From positions 1 through 64,000 of the forward strand of contig NZ_NPKO01000017.1 in assembly GCF_008329605.1 (NCBI RefSeq): a DNA stretch of 64,000 bases, read 5' to 3'. The notes under the pieces were generated by a model. The model was not told where the DNA came from. It worked only from the letters and a program-made list of their open reading frames with translations, and did not search any database. Positions 45,206 to 53,583 of the stretch are shown one piece after another; position 1 is the first letter of the stretch, and the number at the start of each line of letters is the position of its first letter. Origin of the DNA: Mycolicibacterium sp. P9-64 (GTDB lineage: Bacteria; Actinomycetota; Actinomycetes; Mycobacteriales; Mycobacteriaceae). The position numbers and the translations under genes were made by a program.

Positions 45206-46561
45206 GGCCGCCTCGGCGCTCAGCTCCGGTCCCCGCGGCAGCGCCGCGAGGATGGGCCACGGCGCAGGCGCGGGCGGACCGCTCAGACCGAGGTGGGTGG
45301 CCACGTCGTCATCATGAATGCCGTACAGCACGCCCATGTCACTGACCAGATACCGCGGCCCCGCCGAGCCATCGTCACCAACGATCGCGGTGGCCCTGGC
45401 GTCGACCACGCGACCCGCAGGAGCAGCCACGGCGTCGACGTTCGGTCCGTCGCCATCGGCCTGGGCCAGAGGCGTAGTCCCGGCGTCGGCAGTCGCCGGC
45501 TTCCCGGTCAGCACCGCGCTGCGCGACCGATCGTCGGCCTGGTCGGCGTGCCATTGCACGCATACCGCCGCGCCGCTGCCGGCGCCGACCGGCTCGCGGG
45601 CGCGTTGCGGGATGTGCTCGACGGCGAGTCCGTCGACGGCACTGGTCCGGGCGATCGCCGACGGCGCGATGGTGGGCATGCCGTCCATGCCGCGGTAGGT
45701 GAACCTGATGAGATCGGCGGCCACTTCACCGATTCTCTGGACGCCGTCACGCAACACTGCGTAGTAGTCGGTGGCGTCGGCGCGCACCACTCGCAGCACG
45801 GCGCCGACCGGTACCCCGTCCAACGACGGAGGTCCCGCGGTGCCAGCACCATCAATCCTGGGCGCCGCAATCGCAGGCACCTCGGGAAGACTGTCGAGCA
45901 ATGCCCGCGAAACCAACATGGGGGCAACACCTTCGAGACGGAGAGCACGTACCACCGCGGGGTTGCGCAGATCCACCTCGGCGCGACGGCCGTCGTAGAG
46001 CAGATACGTCGTTGCCGGGCCCTCGCCGCGCGGGCTGACCAGGACGCTGCGTACATCGTCCAACCCGTCGGGGACGGACCCGCCGACGATCACGACCGTG
46101 CGATCGGTATCGCACACCATCCACGACGGTGCCGCCAACGGGGTACCGATCGCCGCGGGCGCACCGGGGATGCCCATCGACGGCCCCCGCTTCGAACTCG
46201 CGATCGCCGCCGCTGCGACCACGACGGGGTTGGCCGCAGACCTGGCAATGATGCGGGCGGAGGCCAGGTTCGGCACGGGGTGGAGCACGTCGTCGAGGCG
46301 AACGTAGAGCGCACCGGATTCACGCACCATGACGATCGGTGCGCTGCCCACACTGCCCTGCGGCCTGATGAACGCCAGGATCGCGCACGCCGCAACGGCG
46401 ATCACCGCAACCACGCATCCCGCCACCAGCGACAGGGACTGCGCGCGCAGCGGATCGTCGTGCATGGCAATGTTCCTGCGCACCAACGCATGTTCCATGC
46501 GCCGCATCAGGAAGCGATGACCACTCACGGCAAGCCGGGTGGTCGGTTGATCGGCCATCAT
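45170..46561 (-). CDS. eccB4: ESX-4 core protein EccB4
   Basis: 463 residues. Short cytoplasmic N-terminus (RLAVSGHRFLMRRMEHALVR, the EccB signature), one membrane helix (~45-67: LVAGCVVAVIAVAACAILAFI), and a long extracytoplasmic domain with two Cys (WMVCDTDRT, AVCVQWH) likely disulphide-bonded. The C-terminus GPELSAEAASVARDGW is typical. EccB forms the periplasmic ring of the ESX complex. ATG 46561 or the adjacent 46558. Confidence 0.94.
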   Translation of the reverse strand: MMADQPTTRLAVSGHRFLMRRMEHALVRRNIAMHDDPLRAQSLSLVAGCVVAVIAVAACAILAFIRPQGSVGSAPIVMVRESGALYVRLDDVLHPVPNLASARIIARSAANPVVVAAAAIASSKRGPSMGIPGAPAAIGTPLAAPSWMVCDTDRTVVIVGGSVPDGLDDVRSVLVSPRGEGPATTYLLYDGRRAEVDLRNPAVVRALRLEGVAPMLVSRALLDSLPEVPAIAAPRIDGAGTAGPPSLDGVPVGAVLRVVRADATDYYAVLRDGVQRIGEVAADLIRFTYRGMDGMPTIAPSAIARTSAVDGLAVEHIPQRAREPVGAGSGAAVCVQWHADQADDRSRSAVLTGKPATADAGTTPLAQADGDGPNVDAVAAPAGRVVDARATAIVGDDGSAGPRYLVSDMGVLYGIHDDDVATHLGLSGPPAPAPWPILAALPRGPELSAEAASVARDGWVAPS

Positions 46562-46612
46562 TCCCCCGGCATCGAGCCTAACCTCGCCGGAAGGCCCGCC
46601 TGCGCACTGAAT

Positions 46613-47665
46613 TCAGCGCCAGCGCGCCCAGACGTAGGGCACCAGCGCGCGTAGGAAGTCGAGGTCGGGTCCTTGGCGCGCGTCGGCGAACGCTTGCTCG
46701 AAGTACTCCTCGGCGACCAGCAGGATGCCCTCGGCGTACTCGCGAGTGAACCCGATGCTGCCGTAGTCGTCCATGAGGCGGCGCACGGAGCGGACTAGGT
46801 CATCGGATCGCTCCGCCCGGCCGCGCCGGAGGTAGTCACTCAGGAGCGCCCGGTCCTTCCCTTCGGCGGCGGACAACAGATGCATCAGTGTCAGCGTGCG
46901 CTTGCCCTCGTAGAGATCACCGAGGATCTCCTTGCCATAGGTCTTTTCATCGCCCACCAGATTCAGCAGGTCGTCGCGAATCTGAAACGCGGCACCGAAA
47001 TGGAACCCGAAACGCACCAACGGCGCCAAGTCTGCCTTGCCCCCCGAACCCACCAGCGCGCCGACGCGGAGCGGATGAATGGTGGTGTACCAGCACGTCT
47101 TGAGCATGATCAGCTCGAGATAGTCCTGCGGCTTCAGATCCTCGACGTTGTCGAGTTGCCAACCGACTTCGGTGGCCTGTCCTTCCAGGGTGCGCAGGGC
47201 CATGGTGTCGAACTCGTGCCACACCAGGTCAGCCAGTTCGGGGTCTAGCCCGCGGGTCGCCCGTCTTAGCACCTGCCCGGACACGATCGCCAGTCCGTCA
47301 CCGGCATTGAGCGCAGCAGCCATCCCGTGGGTGGCAGCAAGCGTTGGTCGTCCGCGCCGCATCTCACTGCCGTCCGCGACGTCGTCGTGGACGAGAAACG
47401 CATTGTGCAGCAACTCAATTGCCACGGCAACCCCGAGCAGAGCGTCCGGCTCCGCTCCAAATGCGCGGCTGGCCGACATGCACAGCGCAGGCCGCAACGC
47501 CTTCCCGGGTCGCGACGGATACTCGCGCATCGGGCCGTAGAGCCATTGGACGGGCTCGCCGTCTGGCAGGGCGTCGAGCATCCCCCGCCGTACCACCTTG
47601 GCGACTTTGCGGAGATGACCCTCGACCTCGGATATCAGGTCCGCATGGTCAGCAGTGCTGGTCAT
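46613..47665 (-). CDS. Polyprenyl (geranylgeranyl/farnesyl-type) diphosphate synthetase
   Basis: 350 residues, trans-prenyltransferase fold. First Asp-rich motif FLVHDDVADGSEMRRGRPT (~91, DDxxD) is intact; the second, FQIRDDLLNLVGDEKTYGKE (~227), reads DDLLN, so its last Asp is Asn. YGPMREYPSRPGKALRPALC and GQATEVGW are family elements. Chain-length residues before the first motif (IELLHNAFL) are bulky-poor, giving no firm product. Downstream of the 229-aa gene with a 4-nt overlap. It condenses IPP onto an allylic diphosphate; the likely user is the oxidoreductase operon opposite (48.4-55.6 kb). Confidence 0.88.
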   Translation of the reverse strand: MTSTADHADLISEVEGHLRKVAKVVRRGMLDALPDGEPVQWLYGPMREYPSRPGKALRPALCMSASRAFGAEPDALLGVAVAIELLHNAFLVHDDVADGSEMRRGRPTLAATHGMAAALNAGDGLAIVSGQVLRRATRGLDPELADLVWHEFDTMALRTLEGQATEVGWQLDNVEDLKPQDYLELIMLKTCWYTTIHPLRVGALVGSGGKADLAPLVRFGFHFGAAFQIRDDLLNLVGDEKTYGKEILGDLYEGKRTLTLMHLLSAAEGKDRALLSDYLRRGRAERSDDLVRSVRRLMDDYGSIGFTREYAEGILLVAEEYFEQAFADARQGPDLDFLRALVPYVWARWR

Positions 47666-48351
47666 GGCAACAGCGGTTTGATCGCGACTTCGACGGCCAG
47701 CCAGATGTCGGGGTGCCCGTCGGCCACCAGCGTGCCTCGATACCGACCCGACGGAAGGTCATCGGAGACTTCGACCTCGACGGTCAACCCTCTGCTGCTA
47801 CGCGCAGGCATCGGAATGATGTCCGGCTCGAACCGCATCGTGCGTGCCGGGATCGTCGTTCCGTCATGCGCAAGCAAGTCGCTGCACCGCAGACGTACCT
47901 TGCCCATGTCGACCGGGCCACCGTTGTGCAACCACACCTCGGCAGTCGCCGTGCCGGGCACCACGGTCTCCAGGTAGAGCCGACCGTTGGCCTGCGCACT
48001 CGCCAAGTCCAGGCTGGGGACAATTGGCACAGCTGCCTGCTCGTTCTGCGGAGCACCGACGCGGAGGAACTGATCGGCCATCGCCCACCATGACGTGACT
48101 AGCGGTTCCAACCCCGTGGCGCCAAACAAGTCGGCATTCCGTTCGTCGGCGGGTCGGGTAGCCGAGGTGGGAGGGCTGCCGGTGCCCTCGAGGCCGGCCG
48201 ACGCCATGCGGACGAAGCGCTCGACGAGTTCGCTGGCAGCACGAAATCCGTCGGCCTGGATGGCGCTCAGTGCGCGGATGTTCGCCCCGGCATCGAAGAC
48301 AGACGCCCACGGAAGGTCATTGTTCGTGCCACCGTCATTCGCCGAATTCAC
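47662..48351 (-). CDS. Unknown protein: phasin-like helices plus beta-rich C-terminus
   Basis: 229 residues from GTG 48351, overlapping the polyprenyl synthetase start (ATGA). Residues ~15-100 are amphipathic helix (ALSAIQADGFRAASELVERF, LVTSWWAMADQFLRVG), with spacing reminiscent of phasins; residues ~120-229 are beta-rich with an Ig-like end (SDDLPSGRYRGTLVADGHPD). No catalytic motif, signal peptide or membrane segment. I do not recognise the family. The same helix-then-beta layout recurs in the 176-aa protein of the operon opposite (49865). Confidence 0.6.
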   Translation of the reverse strand: MNSANDGGTNNDLPWASVFDAGANIRALSAIQADGFRAASELVERFVRMASAGLEGTGSPPTSATRPADERNADLFGATGLEPLVTSWWAMADQFLRVGAPQNEQAAVPIVPSLDLASAQANGRLYLETVVPGTATAEVWLHNGGPVDMGKVRLRCSDLLAHDGTTIPARTMRFEPDIIPMPARSSRGLTVEVEVSDDLPSGRYRGTLVADGHPDIWLAVEVAIKPLLP

Positions 48352-48397
48352 CCGATTTACCCTCCCGACTCTTCCACGCGATTATCCCCCATCACGG

Positions 48398-48403
48398 TAT
48401 GCT
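48398..48403 (+). promoter_or_regulatory. Possible -10 (TATGCT) of the four-gene operon
   Basis: TATGCT lies 29 nt before the ATG at 48432, with GAGGAGG between them. No convincing -35. The 80-nt gap must hold both divergent promoters. Confidence 0.35.
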
Positions 48404-48431
48404 AGCTGCGCAAACGGCTCGAGGAGGCGGC

Positions 48432-49868
48432 ATGGCGACGCTGCGCGCGCTACTAGAGATCTACGGCTCGCTGGACACCGCACTCATCGAGTCGGATGAC
48501 CCTCGGTTGGCCCGAGCGGTCGACAGGTTGTTCCCGGGATCGTCCGAGAACGTCGGTTGGTATGAAGAGCTCGAAGCGTTCATGTTCCCGGTCGGCGACG
48601 GCACGCCGTCCGATCTGGAAAGCGCCGTCTCGACGAGAGCGCGGACCGCAGCCGACCCGATCAGGGCGCTGAACGAGCTAAACGACGCTCGAACGCGGGA
48701 GGATCGGCCGCCGACCATCCCCGAGCTCTCCCGGATCGTCTATGGCATCGGCGCGCTCATCCGCGTCACCAGCGCCGTCGCGGAGACACCGATACCGAGA
48801 GTGGACGACGACACCAACAGCTCACTTCTCAGCGACGTGCTCGCCCTCGCGGGACCGGACTCCAGCTTCGGCAACAACCGCGACGTAGTCGCCGGACAGC
48901 TGTCCGAGATCGTGAACGTGTTCGCAGATCAGCTCACCTCCCGGGGGGAGTGGCCCGAGGTCGCACAGCGTCTGTACGCCATGAAGGTGCTCAGTGCCGA
49001 CGTCGCCGGAGTGCCGTTGTGCCAGGCATCGGTCGTCAAGATCGGTGGCATCGACTCCGTGGTCGTAGACACCCACTTCGATTCAGACAAGGTCTCGCTG
49101 AATCAGATGATAGGCGTTGTGGATCCGCGCAATTGGCACAGGAACTACCCCAGCTTCTTCTGCAGCATGGTGGGCAAGGGACCCCGCCCCGATGGCTGGC
49201 GCAAGGTCTTGGAGACCGTCGGCTTCTGTTATGTCGACCCGCCGTACGGCCGCCGCCTGGTAACCATGTTGAAGTTCCACAAGAGCAAGACGATCGAGGA
49301 TGGCAAGTACGTCGCACGCCTCGACTACGACCTCAACGACCCAACTCCTGACCCGGAGGGCGATGGACAGATCGACGTCGACCGCGGCTTCATCAACGTC
49401 TATGCGAAGGATGCCGACCCGGCCCTGAAAGGTGTCGTTGTACGGACCCGAAAGGTCGCACACATCAACGGAATCCGCCCCTACACCCAGAAGAGATTCG
49501 TCTGCATCTTCGGGTACGGCGACTCCACCCAGGAGATGCTGTTGGGCTCGGCCCTCGACCCCGAATACAAGGGCGAGGGCTTCCCATGGGACGACGCCGT
49601 GGTGGACCCCGACACCGCGACCTCCAACGGCCCTGCGACACAGCCTGCGCCGCCGACCAACTCGGTGATGTCGACAGCCTTCAAGATGGCCGCCGACTGC
49701 GTCCAGGACCTCACTGTCAAGAATCTTGACCTGGCCGATAAGTGGATGGCAGGTCAATTGACCCCCGCGGACCTGGCGGAGTACAGCACGCAGATCGGCG
49801 CCCGCCTCGCCAGCGATCCCTGGAAGTTCCTCGAAGCGATCAGTAAACCCAAGGGAGGTGGTCAGTGA
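48432..49868 (+). CDS. Unknown protein, possible START/SRPBCC-like core with phasin-like tail
   Basis: 478 residues from ATG 48432, GAGGAGG 5-7 nt upstream. Residues ~1-165 are helical; ~190-380 are strand-rich with VSLNQMIGVVDPRNWHRNYP, SFFCSMVGKG, VAHINGIRPYTQKRFVCIFG, a pattern that suggests a START/SRPBCC-type lipid pocket. The last ~70 residues (MSTAFKMAADCVQDLTVKNL, PADLAEYSTQIGARLASDPW) look like a phasin-type helical hairpin. No enzyme motif. First gene of a four-gene operon chained by GTGA overlaps. The domain suggestions are from pattern only. Confidence 0.6.
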   Translation: MATLRALLEIYGSLDTALIESDDPRLARAVDRLFPGSSENVGWYEELEAFMFPVGDGTPSDLESAVSTRARTAADPIRALNELNDARTREDRPPTIPELSRIVYGIGALIRVTSAVAETPIPRVDDDTNSSLLSDVLALAGPDSSFGNNRDVVAGQLSEIVNVFADQLTSRGEWPEVAQRLYAMKVLSADVAGVPLCQASVVKIGGIDSVVVDTHFDSDKVSLNQMIGVVDPRNWHRNYPSFFCSMVGKGPRPDGWRKVLETVGFCYVDPPYGRRLVTMLKFHKSKTIEDGKYVARLDYDLNDPTPDPEGDGQIDVDRGFINVYAKDADPALKGVVVRTRKVAHINGIRPYTQKRFVCIFGYGDSTQEMLLGSALDPEYKGEGFPWDDAVVDPDTATSNGPATQPAPPTNSVMSTAFKMAADCVQDLTVKNLDLADKWMAGQLTPADLAEYSTQIGARLASDPWKFLEAISKPKGGGQ

Positions 49869-50395
49869 CCGCACCGAACGCACTCATTCAGCAGCAAGGC
49901 AGGGCGGCCCAACAGCTCATTGAGCAGGCCAGCACACTCTGGGTCACGGCGGCCGAACAGAGTGACTCAGCCGACGGCCTCGGCATCGACGCCCGGATCA
50001 ATCTGATCCACAGTCTCGTCGACCTCTGGGCCAAGGGATGCGCCGCGGTCGTCCAGGCACTCATCGCGGGACCGATCTACGGCGCGGGCTCGTCGACGGA
50101 TTTGGTTTCCGTGCCGCAGCCATCTGAACCGATCACCGTTCCGCCACAGCCGTATCCGCGGAAGTTGACCGCGTTCGGTCCGTTCGAGCGACTCGGCAGC
50201 GTGAAGGCCACAATCCCCACGTCGTGCATCGCCTTCAAGCCAGAGATCTTGGATGAAAACGGCACGACGTTCCGGATCATGCTCGTGGACTACGGATATG
50301 CGGGCGCAAACTATTCGGGGAAGGTCGTCCTCACCAGGACGGATGGGGCGACCGTGCCCCCACCTGACGAGCAGGCGGTCACCGTAGGACTGTGA
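49865..50395 (+). CDS. Unknown protein: helical N-half, beta-rich C-half
   Basis: 176 residues from a GTG overlapping the preceding stop (GTGA). Residues ~8-72 are long helices (GRAAQQLIEQASTLWVTAAE, RINLIHSLVDLWAKGCAAVV) in a phasin-like pattern; a Pro-rich hinge (PQPSEPITVPPQPYPRK) leads to a beta-rich end (SVKATIPTSCIAFKPEILDE, FRIMLVDYGYAG). Shares layout with the 229-aa protein across the divergent promoter. Family not recognised. Confidence 0.55.
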   Translation: MTAPNALIQQQGRAAQQLIEQASTLWVTAAEQSDSADGLGIDARINLIHSLVDLWAKGCAAVVQALIAGPIYGAGSSTDLVSVPQPSEPITVPPQPYPRKLTAFGPFERLGSVKATIPTSCIAFKPEILDENGTTFRIMLVDYGYAGANYSGKVVLTRTDGATVPPPDEQAVTVGL

Positions 50396-53300
50396 GCGAC
50401 TCAGACGCCCAGCCGACGATCGATGAACTGCTGGATCGGGGGGTACGGGCAATCAACCTCGGCGATCGGGAAGCGGCCAACGCGCTCGCCGGGCAGGTAC
50501 TATCCGTCGACCGGGCCAATCCCGAAGCCGAGGAATTGCTTGCCGCCCCAAGCGATCACGGTGAGATCCGACGATTGACCATCATGTTCGCCGATCTGGT
50601 CGATTCGACTGCACTGTCCACGCGCATCGAATTGGAGGTCTATCGCACGGTGGTCGGGCGCTACCGCGACGAGGTGCTCAAGGTCGTCAACCGCTACGAG
50701 GGCCACGTCGGTTCGACGAAGGGCGACGGCCTGCTCGTGGTGTTCGGCCATCCCAAGGCACACGAGAACGACGCGCATCGGGCGGTGTACGCCGGTCTGG
50801 ACATAGTCCGTGAGATCGTCGCGCTCAGCAAGCACGTGCAACGGCGCTTCGGATTCGACATCAGCGTCCGAGTTGGGATTCACCGTGGCCTCGTCTACCT
50901 CGACACCGCACAGGACGACGTCTACGGTCTAGGGGCCAACCTCGCGGCGCGGATGTGCAGTCTCGCCGAGCCCGACACCGTCGCCGTGTCAGTGCCGATA
51001 GAACGAGTGGTCCGCGACACCTTCGACCTCGAGGCGAAGACGCCCCAACTCGTCAAGGGCGTCGACGAATTGATCCACTACTACCGCGTAATTGGCGACC
51101 GCGACGTCACCACGGGCGTCGACGGCCCGCTCATCGGTCGCGAACACGAGCTCGCATATCTGCAGCAAAGCTGGGCACAGGCGAATGCGGGGAGGCTGGC
51201 AACGCCGGGCGTCGCGTTCCAAGGCGAAGGCGGGATCGGCAAGACGCGCATCGCGTTGGCCGCGGTCGAGATCGCGCAGCAGACGGGCGCGGTAGTGCTC
51301 GGCCTATACGGTTCGCCATTCCATACCGACGTAGGTCTGCGACCAGTGCGGCGGTTGCTTGAACGCCGATGTGGCATCAAGCGTGACTCCGATCCGGCCG
51401 AGCGCCTCCGGAAACTGGAGAACGAGGTCGAACAGCGCGGGTTGGATACGGCGACCGTGGTCCCACTGTTGGCGCCGGTGCTGGGCATTGGCCACGAGAT
51501 CGGCTATGAACCCGTCCATGCCGGCGGCGCCAAGCTGTACGGCCAGATAGCCACGGCGATCCACGCATACCTGCTGGCGTGCCTGGGGTCCGGGACCGGG
51601 CTGGTGTTCGTCGACGACGTGCACTGGTTCGACGAGGACACCATCGAGATCGTGCAGGGGCTGCTCCGCGAGGAGAGCGGCCGGCTGCTCGTCGTGATCA
51701 CCGGACGCACGCTCCCGGCGTTTTCCTGCCCGGTCGAAACATTCACGGTGACGCCCCTCGACGAGGCTGACACCGACAAACTGGTGCTTGCCCTGCATCC
51801 GGCCATGACCCCCGATGCACGGAGTGCAGTGCAGAAGCGGTGCGACGGCATCCCCCTGTACATCGAGGAAGTCGTGGCGAAGCTCAGGGAGCAGCCGTCC
51901 GACGCCGGCGAATCGTCGATGGTTCCCGACACCCTTTACGAAACGTTGTTCGCGCGACTACGGTCGGGCCCCGACATGCTCCGTGTCGTCGAAGCGGCTG
52001 CGTTGATCGGCAGCCGTTTCGATCGCAGTCTGTTGTCAGCGGTAGTCGACCTCGAGCTGAACCAGGTCGACCAGGTCCTCGCCGAACTCGTCCGCGGCAG
52101 AGTCATCCAGGCGGTCGACGAGGACAGCTGGCGTTTTCACCACGAGCTCTTGCGGGAGGTGGCAGCGGAGGTGGCGCCGCCGACTGTTCGCCGCGACTTG
52201 CACAGCCGCATCGCGGACGGACTCGTCACCGCTGCGGCCGATGCCAACCCCGAATGGCCGCTGGTCGCCCGCCATTACGAATCAGCCAACCGGTTCGATG
52301 AGGCTGTCAAAGCCCACAAGCGCGCAGCGTCCGATGCCCGGCGACGGGGTGCCCTGAACGAGGCCAGAAGCTACCTCAGCCGGGCATTGGTCAACATCGC
52401 GCGCGCCGAGCCGGGCCGAGCGCGGGACCGACGTGAGATCGCGGTTCGACTGGAGTCGGGATTCCTCGCTTCCGCAGCACTTGGTCACGCGAGCATCGAA
52501 GCCGCTGCCGAGTTCGAGCGCTGTCTGCAGCTCATCGGTCCCGATCCGAGCCCCGAGCTCTACGCGACCTTGAATGCGCTGTGGAGCTTCTACACGGCGC
52601 GCGGCGACCTGCGCCGCGGAACTCAATTGGCAGAGTCACTGCGAACGAACGTGGACGATTTGTCCGGCATCGGATCGGACGCCGACGATGCCGTGTACGG
52701 GGTGCTCGCCGGCTTTCGTGGCCAATACGACAAGGCACGCAGCACGTTGGAGCGAGCCGCGGCACACGTGCGCAATGTCCCGATCCAGGAGATGACGGCC
52801 TGGTACGCACCCAACGACCCGTTCGCAGGCATGTATTCGTTTCTCGCCTTCACCCGATTCGTTCAGGGCGATCTGTCGGGCGCAGAGACGGCGTTGGCGC
52901 AGATGGAGGCTCGGTGCACCAACCTCGGCTTCCCGCACGGTGCGTTCAGCCTCTGCTACGGACGGTCCATCGACGCCTGGATTCGCAGTGAGGCGGGCCA
53001 ACTGGAACTCGGCATGCAACGCGCCGACGAGTTCGCCTCGCTCGCACAGCAATACAGCTTCGATGAGTGGGTCATGGTCGCGTGGAGTGAGCAGACCGCT
53101 GTACGAGCACTGCAGGTGTTGGCCGCAGGCGAGTCCGATGCCGGCGCCTTGGCGCCGCACATCGAGACGATGACCACCGTCGTGGAGACGTGGCGGGCGT
53201 TCGACGTAAGGACGTTCCTGGCTTTCTACGACGGCGTCCTGGCCCGACTGCTGATCGCTGCAGGCGAGCTGGGGGCCGCCCGCGACCGGCTGGACGTCGC

Positions 53301-53583
53301 CCTGAAGATGGGGCAGGACACCTGGATTCAGTTCTATGATGCGGAATTGCTGAGGCTGCGTTCACACACGCTCACCGACGGAGCCGAACGCCACAGGCAC
53401 CTTCGCGAAGCCGTCGAGGTGGCCCAACGACAGGGCGCACACGTCTTCGAGTTGCGTTCGGCTGCAGACGATTTTGCACTGACGGGCGATCCGGCACGGC
53501 AGGCGTTGCTTGAGGCGATCAGCCGCTTCCCCGCCGACCAGACTTGGCCCGAGCTGACGCACGTTCGAGCACTGCTGGAGTGA
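50392..53583 (+). CDS. Class III adenylate/guanylate cyclase fused to AAA ATPase and helical repeats
   Basis: 1063 residues. Residues ~60-225: class III cyclase with metal Asp in MFADLVDSTALS, KGDGLLVVFG (Lys and second Asp) and NLAARM (transition-state Asn and Arg), so it should be active. Residues ~240-620: STAND-like ATPase, Walker A GEGGIGKTRIAL (~278), Walker B LVFVDDVHWFDED (~403). Residues ~640-1063: TPR-like helical repeats. It resembles mycobacterial cyclase-LuxR proteins but has no C-terminal LuxR HTH. Suggests a ligand-controlled cyclic-nucleotide source for this operon. GTG start overlaps the previous gene; the stop overlaps the next. Confidence 0.88.
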   Translation: MSDSDAQPTIDELLDRGVRAINLGDREAANALAGQVLSVDRANPEAEELLAAPSDHGEIRRLTIMFADLVDSTALSTRIELEVYRTVVGRYRDEVLKVVNRYEGHVGSTKGDGLLVVFGHPKAHENDAHRAVYAGLDIVREIVALSKHVQRRFGFDISVRVGIHRGLVYLDTAQDDVYGLGANLAARMCSLAEPDTVAVSVPIERVVRDTFDLEAKTPQLVKGVDELIHYYRVIGDRDVTTGVDGPLIGREHELAYLQQSWAQANAGRLATPGVAFQGEGGIGKTRIALAAVEIAQQTGAVVLGLYGSPFHTDVGLRPVRRLLERRCGIKRDSDPAERLRKLENEVEQRGLDTATVVPLLAPVLGIGHEIGYEPVHAGGAKLYGQIATAIHAYLLACLGSGTGLVFVDDVHWFDEDTIEIVQGLLREESGRLLVVITGRTLPAFSCPVETFTVTPLDEADTDKLVLALHPAMTPDARSAVQKRCDGIPLYIEEVVAKLREQPSDAGESSMVPDTLYETLFARLRSGPDMLRVVEAAALIGSRFDRSLLSAVVDLELNQVDQVLAELVRGRVIQAVDEDSWRFHHELLREVAAEVAPPTVRRDLHSRIADGLVTAAADANPEWPLVARHYESANRFDEAVKAHKRAASDARRRGALNEARSYLSRALVNIARAEPGRARDRREIAVRLESGFLASAALGHASIEAAAEFERCLQLIGPDPSPELYATLNALWSFYTARGDLRRGTQLAESLRTNVDDLSGIGSDADDAVYGVLAGFRGQYDKARSTLERAAAHVRNVPIQEMTAWYAPNDPFAGMYSFLAFTRFVQGDLSGAETALAQMEARCTNLGFPHGAFSLCYGRSIDAWIRSEAGQLELGMQRADEFASLAQQYSFDEWVMVAWSEQTAVRALQVLAAGESDAGALAPHIETMTTVVETWRAFDVRTFLAFYDGVLARLLIAAGELGAARDRLDVALKMGQDTWIQFYDAELLRLRSHTLTDGAERHRHLREAVEVAQRQGAHVFELRSAADDFALTGDPARQALLEAISRFPADQTWPELTHVRALLE

